A program made the position numbers and the translations under genes. DNA of 64,000 nt, taken from the NCBI RefSeq assembly GCF_029590555.1, contig NZ_CP081001.1, positions 1,302,001 through 1,366,000 on the forward strand. Direction: 5' to 3'. Positions 36,140-43,868 of this stretch are shown piece by piece. The notes under the pieces are model-generated. The model worked only from the letters and a program-made list of their open reading frames with translations, was not told where the DNA came from and ran no database searches. This DNA comes from Sphingobium sp. V4. Its GTDB lineage: Bacteria > Pseudomonadota > Alphaproteobacteria > Sphingomonadales > Sphingomonadaceae. Position 1 is the first letter of the stretch. Each line of letters opens with the position of its first letter.

Positions 36140-37312
36140 TCAGCGCTCGATGCACATGGCAACGCCCATGCCGCCGCCGATGCAGAGGGTCGCAAGGCCC
36201 TTCTTCGCGTCGCGCTTCGCCATTTCATACAACAAGGTGGTCAGCACGCGCGCGCCTGAAGCGCCGATCGGATGACCGATGGCGATCGCGCCGCCATTGA
36301 CGTTGACCTTTTCCGGATCCCAGCCCAGTTCCTGGCCGACTGACAGGGCCTGCGCGGCGAACGCTTCGTTCGCTTCGATCAGGTCGAGGTCGGCCACGCT
36401 CCAGCCCGCCTTCTCCAGCGCCTTGCGGCTGGCCGGAGCCGGGCCGATGCCCATGATCGACGGATCGACGCCGCAAGTGGCGAAGCCCGCGATGCGCCCC
36501 AGGATCGTCGCGCCGCGCTTGGCGGCAGCGTCGGCTGTCATCAGCACCAGCGCGGCGGCGCCATCGTTGATGCCGCTGGCGTTGCCCGCGGTGACGGTGC
36601 CGTCCTTCTTGAAGGCGGGGCGCAGCGCCTGCATCGCCTCGATCGTCGCACCGGCGCGAATATATTCGTCATGTTCGACGATCATGTCGCCCTTGCGGCC
36701 CTTGATCGTGATCGGCACGATCTCGTCGGCGAAGCGGCCGGCGGCGCGGGCCGCCTCCGCCTTGTTCTGGCTGGCGACGGCGAAGGCGTCCTGAGCATCG
36801 CGGCTGATCTGGTATTTTTCCGCCAGATTTTCGGCGGTGATGCCCATATGATAGTTGTTGAAGGCATCAGTCAGGCCGTCATGGATCATGGTGTCGACCA
36901 ACGTCACCGGCCCCATCTTCGCGCCGGCGCGAAGCAACTGGGCGTGCGGGGCCAGCGACATGCTTTCCTGGCCCCCGGCCACCATGATGCTGGCGTCGCC
37001 GGCGCGGATCGCCTGGGCCGCGAGTGCGACGGCGCGCAGGCCCGAGCCGCAAAGCTGGTTGAGGCCGATTGCCGTGCGCTCGACCGGGATGCCGGCGTTG
37101 ACGGCGGCCTGGCGCGCGGGGTTCTGCCCCTGTCCTGCGGACAGAACCTGCCCGAGGATCACTTCATCCACTTCGTCCGGCGCGACGCCGGCCTGAGCAA
37201 GTGCGGCGAGGATCGCCTGACGACCGAGTTCATGCGCCGGGGTCGAAGCGAAAGCCCCCAGGAAGCTGCCGACAGGCGTACGCTTGGCGGCGGTGATGAC
37301 GATGTCTGACAA
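36140..37312 (-). CDS. phaA: acetyl-CoA C-acetyltransferase (thiolase)
   Basis: 390-residue biosynthetic-type thiolase that condenses two acetyl-CoA to acetoacetyl-CoA. The nucleophilic Cys is in [19 protein letters not shown], the second active-site part is [27 protein letters not shown], and the acid-base Cys is in [14 protein letters not shown]. The canonical N-terminus [14 protein letters not shown] is preceded by TTG, not ATG; a TTG start at 37312 with an AGGATCAAGG ribosome site gives the expected length, so TTG is chosen. Next to a PhaC-like gene and phaR, so a role in polyhydroxybutyrate synthesis is likely; a general degradative role is the alternative. Confidence 0.93.
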   Translation of the reverse strand: MSDIVITAAKRTPVGSFLGAFASTPAHELGRQAILAALAQAGVAPDEVDEVILGQVLSAGQGQNPARQAAVNAGIPVERTAIGLNQLCGSGLRAVALAAQAIRAGDASIMVAGGQESMSLAPHAQLLRAGAKMGPVTLVDTMIHDGLTDAFNNYHMGITAENLAEKYQISRDAQDAFAVASQNKAEAARAAGRFADEIVPITIKGRKGDMIVEHDEYIRAGATIEAMQALRPAFKKDGTVTAGNASGINDGAAALVLMTADAAAKRGATILGRIAGFATCGVDPSIMGIGPAPASRKALEKAGWSVADLDLIEANEAFAAQALSVGQELGWDPEKVNVNGGAIAIGHPIGASGARVLTTLLYEMAKRDAKKGLATLCIGGGMGVAMCIER

Positions 37313-37362
37313 AGCCTTGATCCTCGTTGGTGATGAATATTTTTTCGCGGCTGCACATAGCA

Positions 37363-38451
37363 TCAACCGCCATGGCTGGAAAGCCAAAGGGAGAGCGGAT
37401 TCCACAGCATTTCGCGCGCGCGCCCTCCCACCACCATGCCGACATGGCCGAGCGAGAGACTGCGCTGTTCGCGCAGCGCGGGGCCGGCCTCGGCGGGGAC
37501 GATGCGGTCGTTGGTCGATACGATGGAAAGGCTGGGACAGTCGAGCGCGGCGGGATCGACCATGCGGCCATCGATCAGCCAGCGTCCCGAACCGCTCGCA
37601 TTACCGGCGTAGAACCCCTCGAACAGGTCGCGTCCCGCAGCGAAGGTCAGCGGCGCGCCACCATTGGCCCAATCCTCGACCGCCAGGAAAGCGCGCTCGG
37701 CATCCGATCCCGGTTCCGCGTCGGCGAAAGCCGCAAATTTGCGGATGGTACGGGTCGGGTCCATCGCCCAGAAGCCGGATTGCAGCACCTCCATCGGCAC
37801 GGAACCGATCCGCTCACACATGTCCTTTGCTCCACGCCACAGCCCGCCGATCAGATCCAGGTCGCGCGCCGGAAAGCCATCGAACCGCCAGGGGGCGGCG
37901 ATGGTCACCAGGGCGGGAAAGCGCTGCATCGCCGCGGCGCCGAGCGCGAGGCACCCGCCGAGGCAATAGCCGACCAAAATGGGCGGACGCGGCAGTGCGC
38001 CCAGCATCGGCAACAGCCGTTGCGTCACATGGCCGTCAAGCCCGAGCATAGCGTCTCTCGCCGTCGGGTTGCCCCAATCGACGAGATAGGCATCATGGCC
38101 TGCTGCGGCCATGCGGCGCAGCAAAGACCGGCTTTCGGACAGATCCAGTACCTGCGGCGGATTGATCAGGGACGGAATGAATACGATTGGGAAACGGCCG
38201 TTTTCCGCGCCATATCGCAGCAGTCGCGCCGGTCCGGCGCTGGCGAGGTGCCAAGGCTGCGGCGCGGGGGCGGGACGCTGAGCCTCCTGATATTTGCGCA
38301 GCCCCCGGAACGCCCGGCGCCGAAGGTCGGGATCACCCTCCGTTTCGCGCCATAAAATGTTGAGAAAAAGGGGTAAAGGGCGCGGCCCATGTTGCGGTGC
38401 GGTATCACCTTGTGCTAATGCGATATGTGCAGGTGTGGGAGAGGAATCCAT
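37363..38451 (-). CDS. PhaC-like alpha/beta hydrolase
   Basis: 362-residue alpha/beta hydrolase related to polyhydroxyalkanoate synthases. The lipase-like box has Cys in place of Ser ([13 protein letters not shown]), the Asp is in STNDRIVP, and the His is in [12 protein letters not shown], giving the Cys-Asp-His triad of PHA synthases. It is much shorter than class I PhaC (about 590 residues) and nearer class III PhaC in length, but no phaE is visible here. The start at 38451 gives MDSSPTPA; its ATG overlaps the phaR ATG head to head. Activity as a polymerase or a depolymerase is uncertain. Confidence 0.8.
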   Translation of the reverse strand: MDSSPTPAHIALAQGDTAPQHGPRPLPLFLNILWRETEGDPDLRRRAFRGLRKYQEAQRPAPAPQPWHLASAGPARLLRYGAENGRFPIVFIPSLINPPQVLDLSESRSLLRRMAAAGHDAYLVDWGNPTARDAMLGLDGHVTQRLLPMLGALPRPPILVGYCLGGCLALGAAAMQRFPALVTIAAPWRFDGFPARDLDLIGGLWRGAKDMCERIGSVPMEVLQSGFWAMDPTRTIRKFAAFADAEPGSDAERAFLAVEDWANGGAPLTFAAGRDLFEGFYAGNASGSGRWLIDGRMVDPAALDCPSLSIVSTNDRIVPAEAGPALREQRSLSLGHVGMVVGGRAREMLWNPLSLWLSSHGG

Positions 38452-39025
38452 GACCAAATCCAAGACCGTCAATGAATCTGAGCCGGTCGTCATCAAGAAG
38501 TACGCCAACAGGCGGCTCTATAATACCGAAACCTCCAGCTATATCACGCTCGATCTGCTGTCGCAGATGACCCGCGAGGGGCGCGAGTTCGTCGTTGTCG
38601 ACGCCAAGACCGGCGAGGACATCACGCATAATGTGCTGACCCAGATCATCATGGAAGAGGAACAGCGCGGCAAGAATATGCTGCCGGTCAACTTCCTGCG
38701 CCAGCTGATCGCCATGTATGGCGATTCGATGCAATCGATGGTGCCGCAATATCTGGAAGCGTCGATGGACGCCTTCCGCAAGAACCAGCAGCAGTTCCAG
38801 GAAGCGATGAAGGGCGCATTCGGTGGCGGTCCGCTCGCCGAAATCGCCAAGCGCAACATGCAGATGTTCGAGGCCGCGGCCAGCGCCTTCGGCAGCGGCG
38901 TGCCGGTGATACCCGGTATGACGCCCCCGGCCGCGCCGACATCGGAAGGCAGCAAGGACGACGAGATCAAGGATCTCAAGGCTCAACTGGCTGCGCTGAA
39001 CGCGAAGATCGACAAGCTGAGCTGA
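38450..39025 (+). CDS. phaR: PhaR, polyhydroxyalkanoate synthesis repressor
   Basis: 191-residue regulator. The N-terminal PHB/PHA accumulation regulator domain is VVIKKYANRRLYNTETSSYITLDLLSQMTREGREFVVVDAKTGEDITHNVLTQIIMEEEQ, which binds DNA and PHB. The C-terminal half is helical with a final coiled coil (DDEIKDLKAQLAALNAKIDKLS). Known PhaR proteins repress phasin genes and are released by PHB granules. The start at 38450 has GAGAGG upstream. Divergent from the PhaC-like gene, with the two start codons sharing CATG. Confidence 0.95.
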   Translation: MTKSKTVNESEPVVIKKYANRRLYNTETSSYITLDLLSQMTREGREFVVVDAKTGEDITHNVLTQIIMEEEQRGKNMLPVNFLRQLIAMYGDSMQSMVPQYLEASMDAFRKNQQQFQEAMKGAFGGGPLAEIAKRNMQMFEAAASAFGSGVPVIPGMTPPAAPTSEGSKDDEIKDLKAQLAALNAKIDKLS

Positions 39026-39043
39026 AAGCGGATCGACACCGGC

Positions 39044-39388
39044 ATGGCGAAGGCGGACAGGCTTGAACGGCTCGATATGCGGCGGGCCGAACTGGAGAGC
39101 GAATATCGAGCCTCCCTGATCGCAGCCTTGCACGTGACGGCGGCCGGGCGCTGGGGTCTGTTTGCCCATCAGAAGGACAAGGCCGCGATCGCCCGCACCG
39201 CGCCGGTGATCGCGGCGCTGACCGAACTGGCGACCGAGATCGACGCGATGCGCGATACACTGGGGTTGGAACCATTCGATCTGCACCGGGACTTCATGGC
39301 GGCCCGCGGCCCTGCGGCCGCTGATGCCGTCGGCGAACCGAGGCAGGCGGGCGCATGGTTGCAGCGGATGGGTGCCACCACAGACTGA
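39044..39388 (+). CDS. conserved hypothetical protein
   Basis: 114-residue soluble protein without recognised motifs. It is mostly helical: MAKADRLERLDMRRAELESEYRASLIAALHVTAAGRWGLF, then IAALTELATEIDAMRDTLGLEPFDLHRDF. It lies 18 bases downstream of phaR and upstream of proS, in the same direction, so cotranscription with phaR is possible. No function assigned. Confidence 0.7.
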   Translation: MAKADRLERLDMRRAELESEYRASLIAALHVTAAGRWGLFAHQKDKAAIARTAPVIAALTELATEIDAMRDTLGLEPFDLHRDFMAARGPAAADAVGEPRQAGAWLQRMGATTD

Positions 39389-39427
39389 CCGCGCCTCGGG
39401 GGTCGACAGGCATGGCGCGTATGGCCT

Positions 39428-40999
39428 ATGGCCCGCCATTCTTCTTTCCCGACTAGCCAAGGTCCGCACCCCGTGAAGCACGCCCTTAATGTCACCCGCG
39501 AGCAGGATTTCGCCGCCTGGTATCAGGCCGTCATTTCGGAGGCCGACATGGCCGAGGAAAGCGGAGTGCGCGGCTGCATGGTCATCCGGCCCTGGGGCTA
39601 TGGCATCTGGGAACGTATCCAGAAGCTGCTGGATGAGAGGATTAAGGCGACCGGCCACGAAAATTGCTATTTCCCGCTGTTCATTCCGCTGAGCTATTTC
39701 GAGAAGGAGGCGGAGCATGTGGATGGTTTTGCCAAGGAAATGGCGGTCGTCACCCATCACCGGCTGATCCAGCAGGACGGCAAGCTGGTCCCCGATCCTA
39801 GCGCGAAGCTTGAGGAGCCGCTGGTCGTGCGCCCCACGTCGGAGACCGTGATCGGCGCGGCCTTCAGTCGCTGGGTGCAGAGCTGGCGCGATCTGCCCGT
39901 CCTCATCAACCAGTGGGCCAATGTCGTGCGCTGGGAAATGCGGACCCGCATGTTCCTGCGCACCGCCGAATTTCTCTGGCAGGAAGGCCATACCGCCCAC
40001 GCCACGGTGGACGAGGCGATGGACGAGACATTGAAAATGCTCGAAGTCTATCGCAGCTTCGCCGAGGAGTGCATCGCGCTGCCCGTCGTCGCGGGCGAGA
40101 AGCCGGAGAATGAACGCTTCCCCGGCGCGGTCGCGACCTATTCGATCGAGGCTATGATGCAGGACGGCAAGGCGCTCCAGGCCGGCACCTCGCACTTCCT
40201 GGGCACGACGTTCAGCCAGGCCCAGAATATCCGGTTTCAGAATGCCGAAGGCCAACAGGAACTGGCGCAGACCACCAGCTGGGGCGTGTCGACCCGGATG
40301 ATCGGCGGCCTCATCATGGTCCATGGCGACGATGACGGGCTGCGCGTACCGCCGCGCGTCGCTCCCTGGCAGATCGTCGTCGTGCCCATGCTGCGCGATA
40401 CGGAAGAGGACGCCGCGATCATCGATTATTGCACCGATCTGGTCGACCAGCTCAACGGGCTGGACCTGTTTCGCGAGCCGGTGCGTGCGCTGCTCGACAG
40501 GCGTCCGGCCAAGGCGGCGAACAAGCGCTGGGGATGGGTCAAGAAGGGCGCGCCGATCGTGATCGAGGTCGGCGGGCGCGATGTCGCCGGCAGCAATGTC
40601 TCGGTCATCCGCCGCGACCGACTCTATCGCGAAGACGGCAAGCTCGACAGCCGGATCGTCGCCAAAGCTGATTTCGTCGCAGGGGCAACGGCGATGCTGG
40701 AGGATATTCAGGCGTCCTTGTTCGCCGACGCCAAGGCGCGGCTGGATGGCAATATCGACAGGTCGATCACGGACATCGAGGCACTGAAAGCCTATTTCAA
40801 CGCCAGCAAGAAGCCCGGCTGGGCGCTGGTGCAATGGTCAAAGCCGACCGGCGAAGCACTGGAGAAGGTGGTGCAGTGGCTCAAGGGCGAGAAGCTGACC
40901 CTTCGCAACGTGCCGAGCGATGCGGAGGCCGCGGATGGTGCGTGCATCTTCACCGGCGGAAAGGCGGTGGAGCGGGTGCTGGTCGGGCGGAGTTACTGA
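39428..40999 (+). CDS. proS: prolyl-tRNA synthetase (short, archaeal/eukaryal-type)
   Basis: 523-residue class II aminoacyl-tRNA synthetase charging tRNA-Pro. Motif 1 region is GVRGCMVIRPWGYGIWERIQKLLD, motif 2 is RWEMRTRMFLRTAEFLWQEGHTAHAT and motif 3 is TSWGVSTRMIGGLIMVHGDDDGLRVPPRVAP. It lacks the large insertion (editing) domain of typical bacterial ProRS and has the C-terminal anticodon and extension domains of the archaeal/eukaryal type, which some Alphaproteobacteria use. Start at ATG 39428; an in-frame GTG at 39473 with AAGG upstream is an alternative. Confidence 0.95.
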   Translation: MARHSSFPTSQGPHPVKHALNVTREQDFAAWYQAVISEADMAEESGVRGCMVIRPWGYGIWERIQKLLDERIKATGHENCYFPLFIPLSYFEKEAEHVDGFAKEMAVVTHHRLIQQDGKLVPDPSAKLEEPLVVRPTSETVIGAAFSRWVQSWRDLPVLINQWANVVRWEMRTRMFLRTAEFLWQEGHTAHATVDEAMDETLKMLEVYRSFAEECIALPVVAGEKPENERFPGAVATYSIEAMMQDGKALQAGTSHFLGTTFSQAQNIRFQNAEGQQELAQTTSWGVSTRMIGGLIMVHGDDDGLRVPPRVAPWQIVVVPMLRDTEEDAAIIDYCTDLVDQLNGLDLFREPVRALLDRRPAKAANKRWGWVKKGAPIVIEVGGRDVAGSNVSVIRRDRLYREDGKLDSRIVAKADFVAGATAMLEDIQASLFADAKARLDGNIDRSITDIEALKAYFNASKKPGWALVQWSKPTGEALEKVVQWLKGEKLTLRNVPSDAEAADGACIFTGGKAVERVLVGRSY

Positions 41000-41009
41000 C
41001 CCGGTAAAT

Positions 41010-41142
41010 CGCCCTTCCCGAAGGCGGGAGTGGCAGCGAGACTTGATAAGCCGACGGCCAGATTAGTCGCGTCAGGATGTGGGCATTTGCGAGTTTACGC
41101 AGGCCCATCCCCTAGTCCCCTCCCGCAGGCGGGAGGGGAAAC
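41010..41142. repeat. interspersed intergenic repeat, second copy
   Basis: Shares its left end (CCCTTCCCG...CGGGAG, then GGCAGCGAGACTTG) and its right end (CCCCTCCCGC/GCGGGAGGGG hairpin) with the element at 25800-25945, while the middle differs. It sits between the convergent proS and hslU genes, where the end hairpins could help stop transcription. Confidence 0.8.
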
Positions 41143-41147
41143 AGACG

Positions 41148-42449
41148 CTACAGCACATATTTGCTCAGATCCGTGTCATGCGCGATCTGGTTCAGTTGCT
41201 TTTCCACATAGGCGCGGTCGATCACCAGCGTTTCGCCGCGGCGATCCTCCGCTTCGAAGCTCACATCCTCCAGCAGCTTTTCCATGACCGTCTGGAGGCG
41301 GCGGGCGCCGATATTCTCGACCTCGCTGTTCACTTCGGCGGCGATCTTTGCGACGGCGCGGATGCCCTCGGGCGTGAGATCGATCGTCACTTCCTCGGTC
41401 GCCAGCAACGCCCGATATTGCGCTACCAGGCTGGCCTTGGTGTCGGAGAGAATCGCAACGAAATCCTCTTCGGTCAGCGCTTTCAATTCGACTCGGATCG
41501 GCAGGCGGCCCTGCAATTCGGGCAGCAGGTCGCTGGGCTTGGCAACATGGAAGGCGCCCGACGCGATGAACAGGATATGGTCGGTCTTGAGCGGGCCATA
41601 TTTGGTGGAGACGGTGGTGCCCTCGATCAGCGGCAGCAGGTCGCGCTGCACGCCTTCGCGGCTGACGGAGCCGCCGCGCACGTCGCTGACCGCGATCTTG
41701 TCGATCTCGTCGAGGAAGACGATGCCATTCTGCTCGGCGCTGGTGATGGCGGTGCGGGCGACATCATCCTGGTCCAGCCGCTTGTCCTGTTCTTCCTCGA
41801 CCAGCTTGTCCCAGGCGTCGGCGACGCGCATCTTGCGGCGCTTCTTCTGCACCTGGCCGAACGCCTTGGACATCATGTCGCTGAGGTTGATCATCCCGAC
41901 CTGGCCGCCCATGCCGGGAATCTCCATCGGCATGGAGGGGCTGTCGGCGACTTCCACCTCGACCTCGACCTCGTTCATCTGGTCGTTCTCGATCTTCTGG
42001 CGGAAGGAGAGGCGGGTCGCCTCGCTCGCTTCCTTGCCGGTCAGGGCGTCGAGCAGGCGGGCCATGGCGGCTTCGGACGCCGCTTCGCGCACGGCTTCAC
42101 GGCGGCGATCCTTCTCCAGACGCACGGCTTCCTCGACCAGGTCGCGCACGATCTGCTCGACATCGCGGCCGACATAGCCGACCTCGGTGAACTTGGTCGC
42201 CTCGACCTTTACGAACGGCGCATCGGCAAGCTTGGCGAGGCGGCGGCTGATTTCCGTCTTGCCGCAGCCGGTCGGCCCGATCATCAGGATGTTCTTGGGC
42301 GTCACCTCGTCACGCAGTTCGGCGGACAGGTGCTGCCTGCGCCAGCGGTTGCGCAGCGCCACGGCGACCGCGCGCTTGGCATCCTGCTGGCCGATGATAT
42401 GTGCGTCGAGCGCGGCGACGATGGCTTTGGGGGTCAGGTTGTCGTTCAT
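41148..42449 (-). CDS. hslU: HslU, ATPase subunit of the HslUV protease
   Basis: 433-residue AAA+ unfoldase that feeds proteins into HslV. Walker A is GPTGCGKTE, Walker B is [12 protein letters not shown], and the GYVGRD pore motif is present in [14 protein letters not shown]. The C-terminal tail ending DTDLSKYVL inserts into HslV. The insertion (I) domain between Walker A and B is present and rich in Glu/Met. It follows hslV by 17 bases on the minus strand. Confidence 0.97.
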   Translation of the reverse strand: MNDNLTPKAIVAALDAHIIGQQDAKRAVAVALRNRWRRQHLSAELRDEVTPKNILMIGPTGCGKTEISRRLAKLADAPFVKVEATKFTEVGYVGRDVEQIVRDLVEEAVRLEKDRRREAVREAASEAAMARLLDALTGKEASEATRLSFRQKIENDQMNEVEVEVEVADSPSMPMEIPGMGGQVGMINLSDMMSKAFGQVQKKRRKMRVADAWDKLVEEEQDKRLDQDDVARTAITSAEQNGIVFLDEIDKIAVSDVRGGSVSREGVQRDLLPLIEGTTVSTKYGPLKTDHILFIASGAFHVAKPSDLLPELQGRLPIRVELKALTEEDFVAILSDTKASLVAQYRALLATEEVTIDLTPEGIRAVAKIAAEVNSEVENIGARRLQTVMEKLLEDVSFEAEDRRGETLVIDRAYVEKQLNQIAHDTDLSKYVL

Positions 42450-42466
42450 GATCTCTTCTTGAAATC

Positions 42467-43045
42467 TCAGGAAACGCTGTCGAGCGTTTCGATGGTGAGC
42501 TGGTCGTTGGTGTAGACGCAGATGTCGGCCGCGACGGCCATCGCCTTGCGGGCGAGGGTTTCCGCGTTTTCCTCATATTCCACCAGCGCGCGGGCGGCGG
42601 CGAGCGCGAAATTGCCGCCCGAACCGATTGCGGCGACAGTGCCGTTCGGGTGGGCCAGCGGTTCCAGCACATCGCCATTGCCGGTAAGGATCAGGGTCAC
42701 GTCCTTGTCCGCGACGATCATCATCGCTTCCAGATTGCGCAGATATTTGTCGGTCCGCCAGTCCTTGGCCAGCTCCACCGCAGCGCGCATCAACTGTCCA
42801 TTATGGCGGTCCAGCTTGGCCTCCAGCCGTTCGAACAGGGTGAAGGCATCGGCGGTAGCGCCGGCAAAGCCGCCGATGACGGAGCCGTCATGCAGGCGGC
42901 GGACTTTCCGGGCGTTGGGCTTCATCACCGTCTGGCCCATGGAGACCTGGCCATCGCCGGCGACGACGACCTTCCCATTCTTGCGGACGGACATGATGGT
43001 GGTGCCATGCCAGACAGGCATGGCCGAGCTGCGTTGGTCATTCAT
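42467..43045 (-). CDS. hslV: HslV, protease subunit of the HslUV protease
   Basis: 192-residue proteasome-like threonine peptidase forming two hexameric rings. The start at 43045 gives a 14-residue propeptide ([14 protein letters not shown]) before the catalytic Thr15 in [24 protein letters not shown]. The Lys in VRKNGKVV and [17 protein letters not shown] are conserved. The longer upstream frame is not supported. First gene of hslV-hslU and divergent from a small Cys-rich protein gene. Confidence 0.96.
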   Translation of the reverse strand: MNDQRSSAMPVWHGTTIMSVRKNGKVVVAGDGQVSMGQTVMKPNARKVRRLHDGSVIGGFAGATADAFTLFERLEAKLDRHNGQLMRAAVELAKDWRTDKYLRNLEAMMIVADKDVTLILTGNGDVLEPLAHPNGTVAAIGSGGNFALAAARALVEYEENAETLARKAMAVAADICVYTNDQLTIETLDSVS

Positions 43046-43161
43046 GGCGCGGCATATGGGACGCGGCATCGCGCCGTGCAAGTCGGGCTTTTGTTCACGC
43101 CGGAACGTGTCATTTGCGCGACAATATTCTTACAAAATGTTCAGGAACAAATCTGCGTCAA

Positions 43162-43190
43162 TTGACATTGTGCATCGCACAACGAATGAT
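43162..43190 (+). promoter_or_regulatory. near-consensus promoter with an operator-like palindrome in the spacer
   Basis: TTGACA (43162-43167), a 17-base spacer and AATGAT (43185-43190) form a near-consensus sigma-70-type promoter 22 bases before the small gene at 43212. Inside the spacer is the perfect palindrome TTGTGC-ATC-GCACAA (43168-43182), which contains TGC-N3-GCA, the core of PhaR sites in other Alphaproteobacteria. A regulator bound here would block the polymerase. Which regulator binds is inference. Confidence 0.7.
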
Positions 43191-43211
43191 TACCGAGCAG
43201 AAGGAGTATCC

Positions 43212-43400
43212 ATGTCTCTCAAGGCCAGAGCACAGGAAAAGGTCGAACGCGCGGGTATTTCCAATTATTCGTTCGATCAGGATATTCTGGTCATGTGCGG
43301 TGTGCGTTACACGATCGAAGCGTGCGAGTGCGGCGAACCCGATTGTGACGGAGTCCGTCTGCGCAAGAATGCGACCGCGATCGGCCGCATCCTGCAATAG
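43212..43400 (+). CDS. small Cys-containing protein of unknown function
   Basis: 62-residue protein. The start at 43212 has a strong AAGGAG ribosome site 7 bases upstream and a near-consensus promoter. It begins with a basic helix (MSLKARAQEKVERAG) and has the Cys-rich core MCGVRYTIEACECGEPDCDGVRLRKN with four Cys (CG, EACEC, DCDG), which could bind a metal or form a redox pair. I do not recognise the family. Divergent from hslV. Confidence 0.75.
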   Translation: MSLKARAQEKVERAGISNYSFDQDILVMCGVRYTIEACECGEPDCDGVRLRKNATAIGRILQ

Positions 43401-43411
43401 CGTTTTCTTCT

Positions 43412-43540
43412 TCAGTGCATGGCGTCCTTTCCGGCACGACCCACCGATTCGATATCCCGACCCACCCCCTGCACTGTATTGCAGGCGGAAAGGGTCGTAA
43501 GCAGCAGGCCGCCGATCACGAGAATAAGGGCTTGACGCAT
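43412..43540 (-). CDS. entericidin-like small lipoprotein
   Basis: 42-residue lipoprotein precursor: MRQALILVIGGLLLTTLSAC is a signal peptide with a lipobox (LSAC), and the short mature part NTVQGVGRDIESVGRAGKDAMH is the entericidin A/B pattern. Known entericidins are a toxin/antidote lipoprotein pair linked to stationary-phase lysis in Escherichia coli; single copies are common in Alphaproteobacteria and their role is unclear. An AGGAG site precedes the ATG at 43540. Convergent with the small gene, 11 bases apart. Confidence 0.85.
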   Translation of the reverse strand: MRQALILVIGGLLLTTLSACNTVQGVGRDIESVGRAGKDAMH

Positions 43541-43676
43541 AGAGGCTGAACTCCTGAATTTCGAATGCCTCTCTATAGTCGGCGATCCGACGGTCGGGAA
43601 AGCATTTTGCATCGAATCGATGGACAGTGTTGACAGGGCGCGCGGCCGATGCCAAAGGCCGCCTCCTCCTTACAGG

Positions 43677-43751
43677 GGGCGCGTAGCTCAGCGGTAGAGC
43701 ACACCCTTCACACGGGTGGGGTCACAGGTTCAATCCCTGTCGCGCCCACCA
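43677..43751 (+). tRNA. tRNA-Val (anticodon CAC)
   Basis: Complete cloverleaf: acceptor GGGCGCG / CGCGCCC, D-arm GCTCAGCGGTAGAGC, anticodon stem CACCC/GGGTG with loop TTCACAC (anticodon CAC, Val), T-arm ACAGGTTCAATCCCTGT, discriminator A and encoded CCA. Confidence 0.95.
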
Positions 43752-43868
43752 TGGCCCGGCGGTCATGGCAGGATAGATTATTTCCCGGCATTGATCTTTT
43801 TATTCGCGTCGCGCTAAGCCTTCTTGCCATGAAGCGGCGTGTCCGCGCGCCGGCCTGAAAGGACGAAT

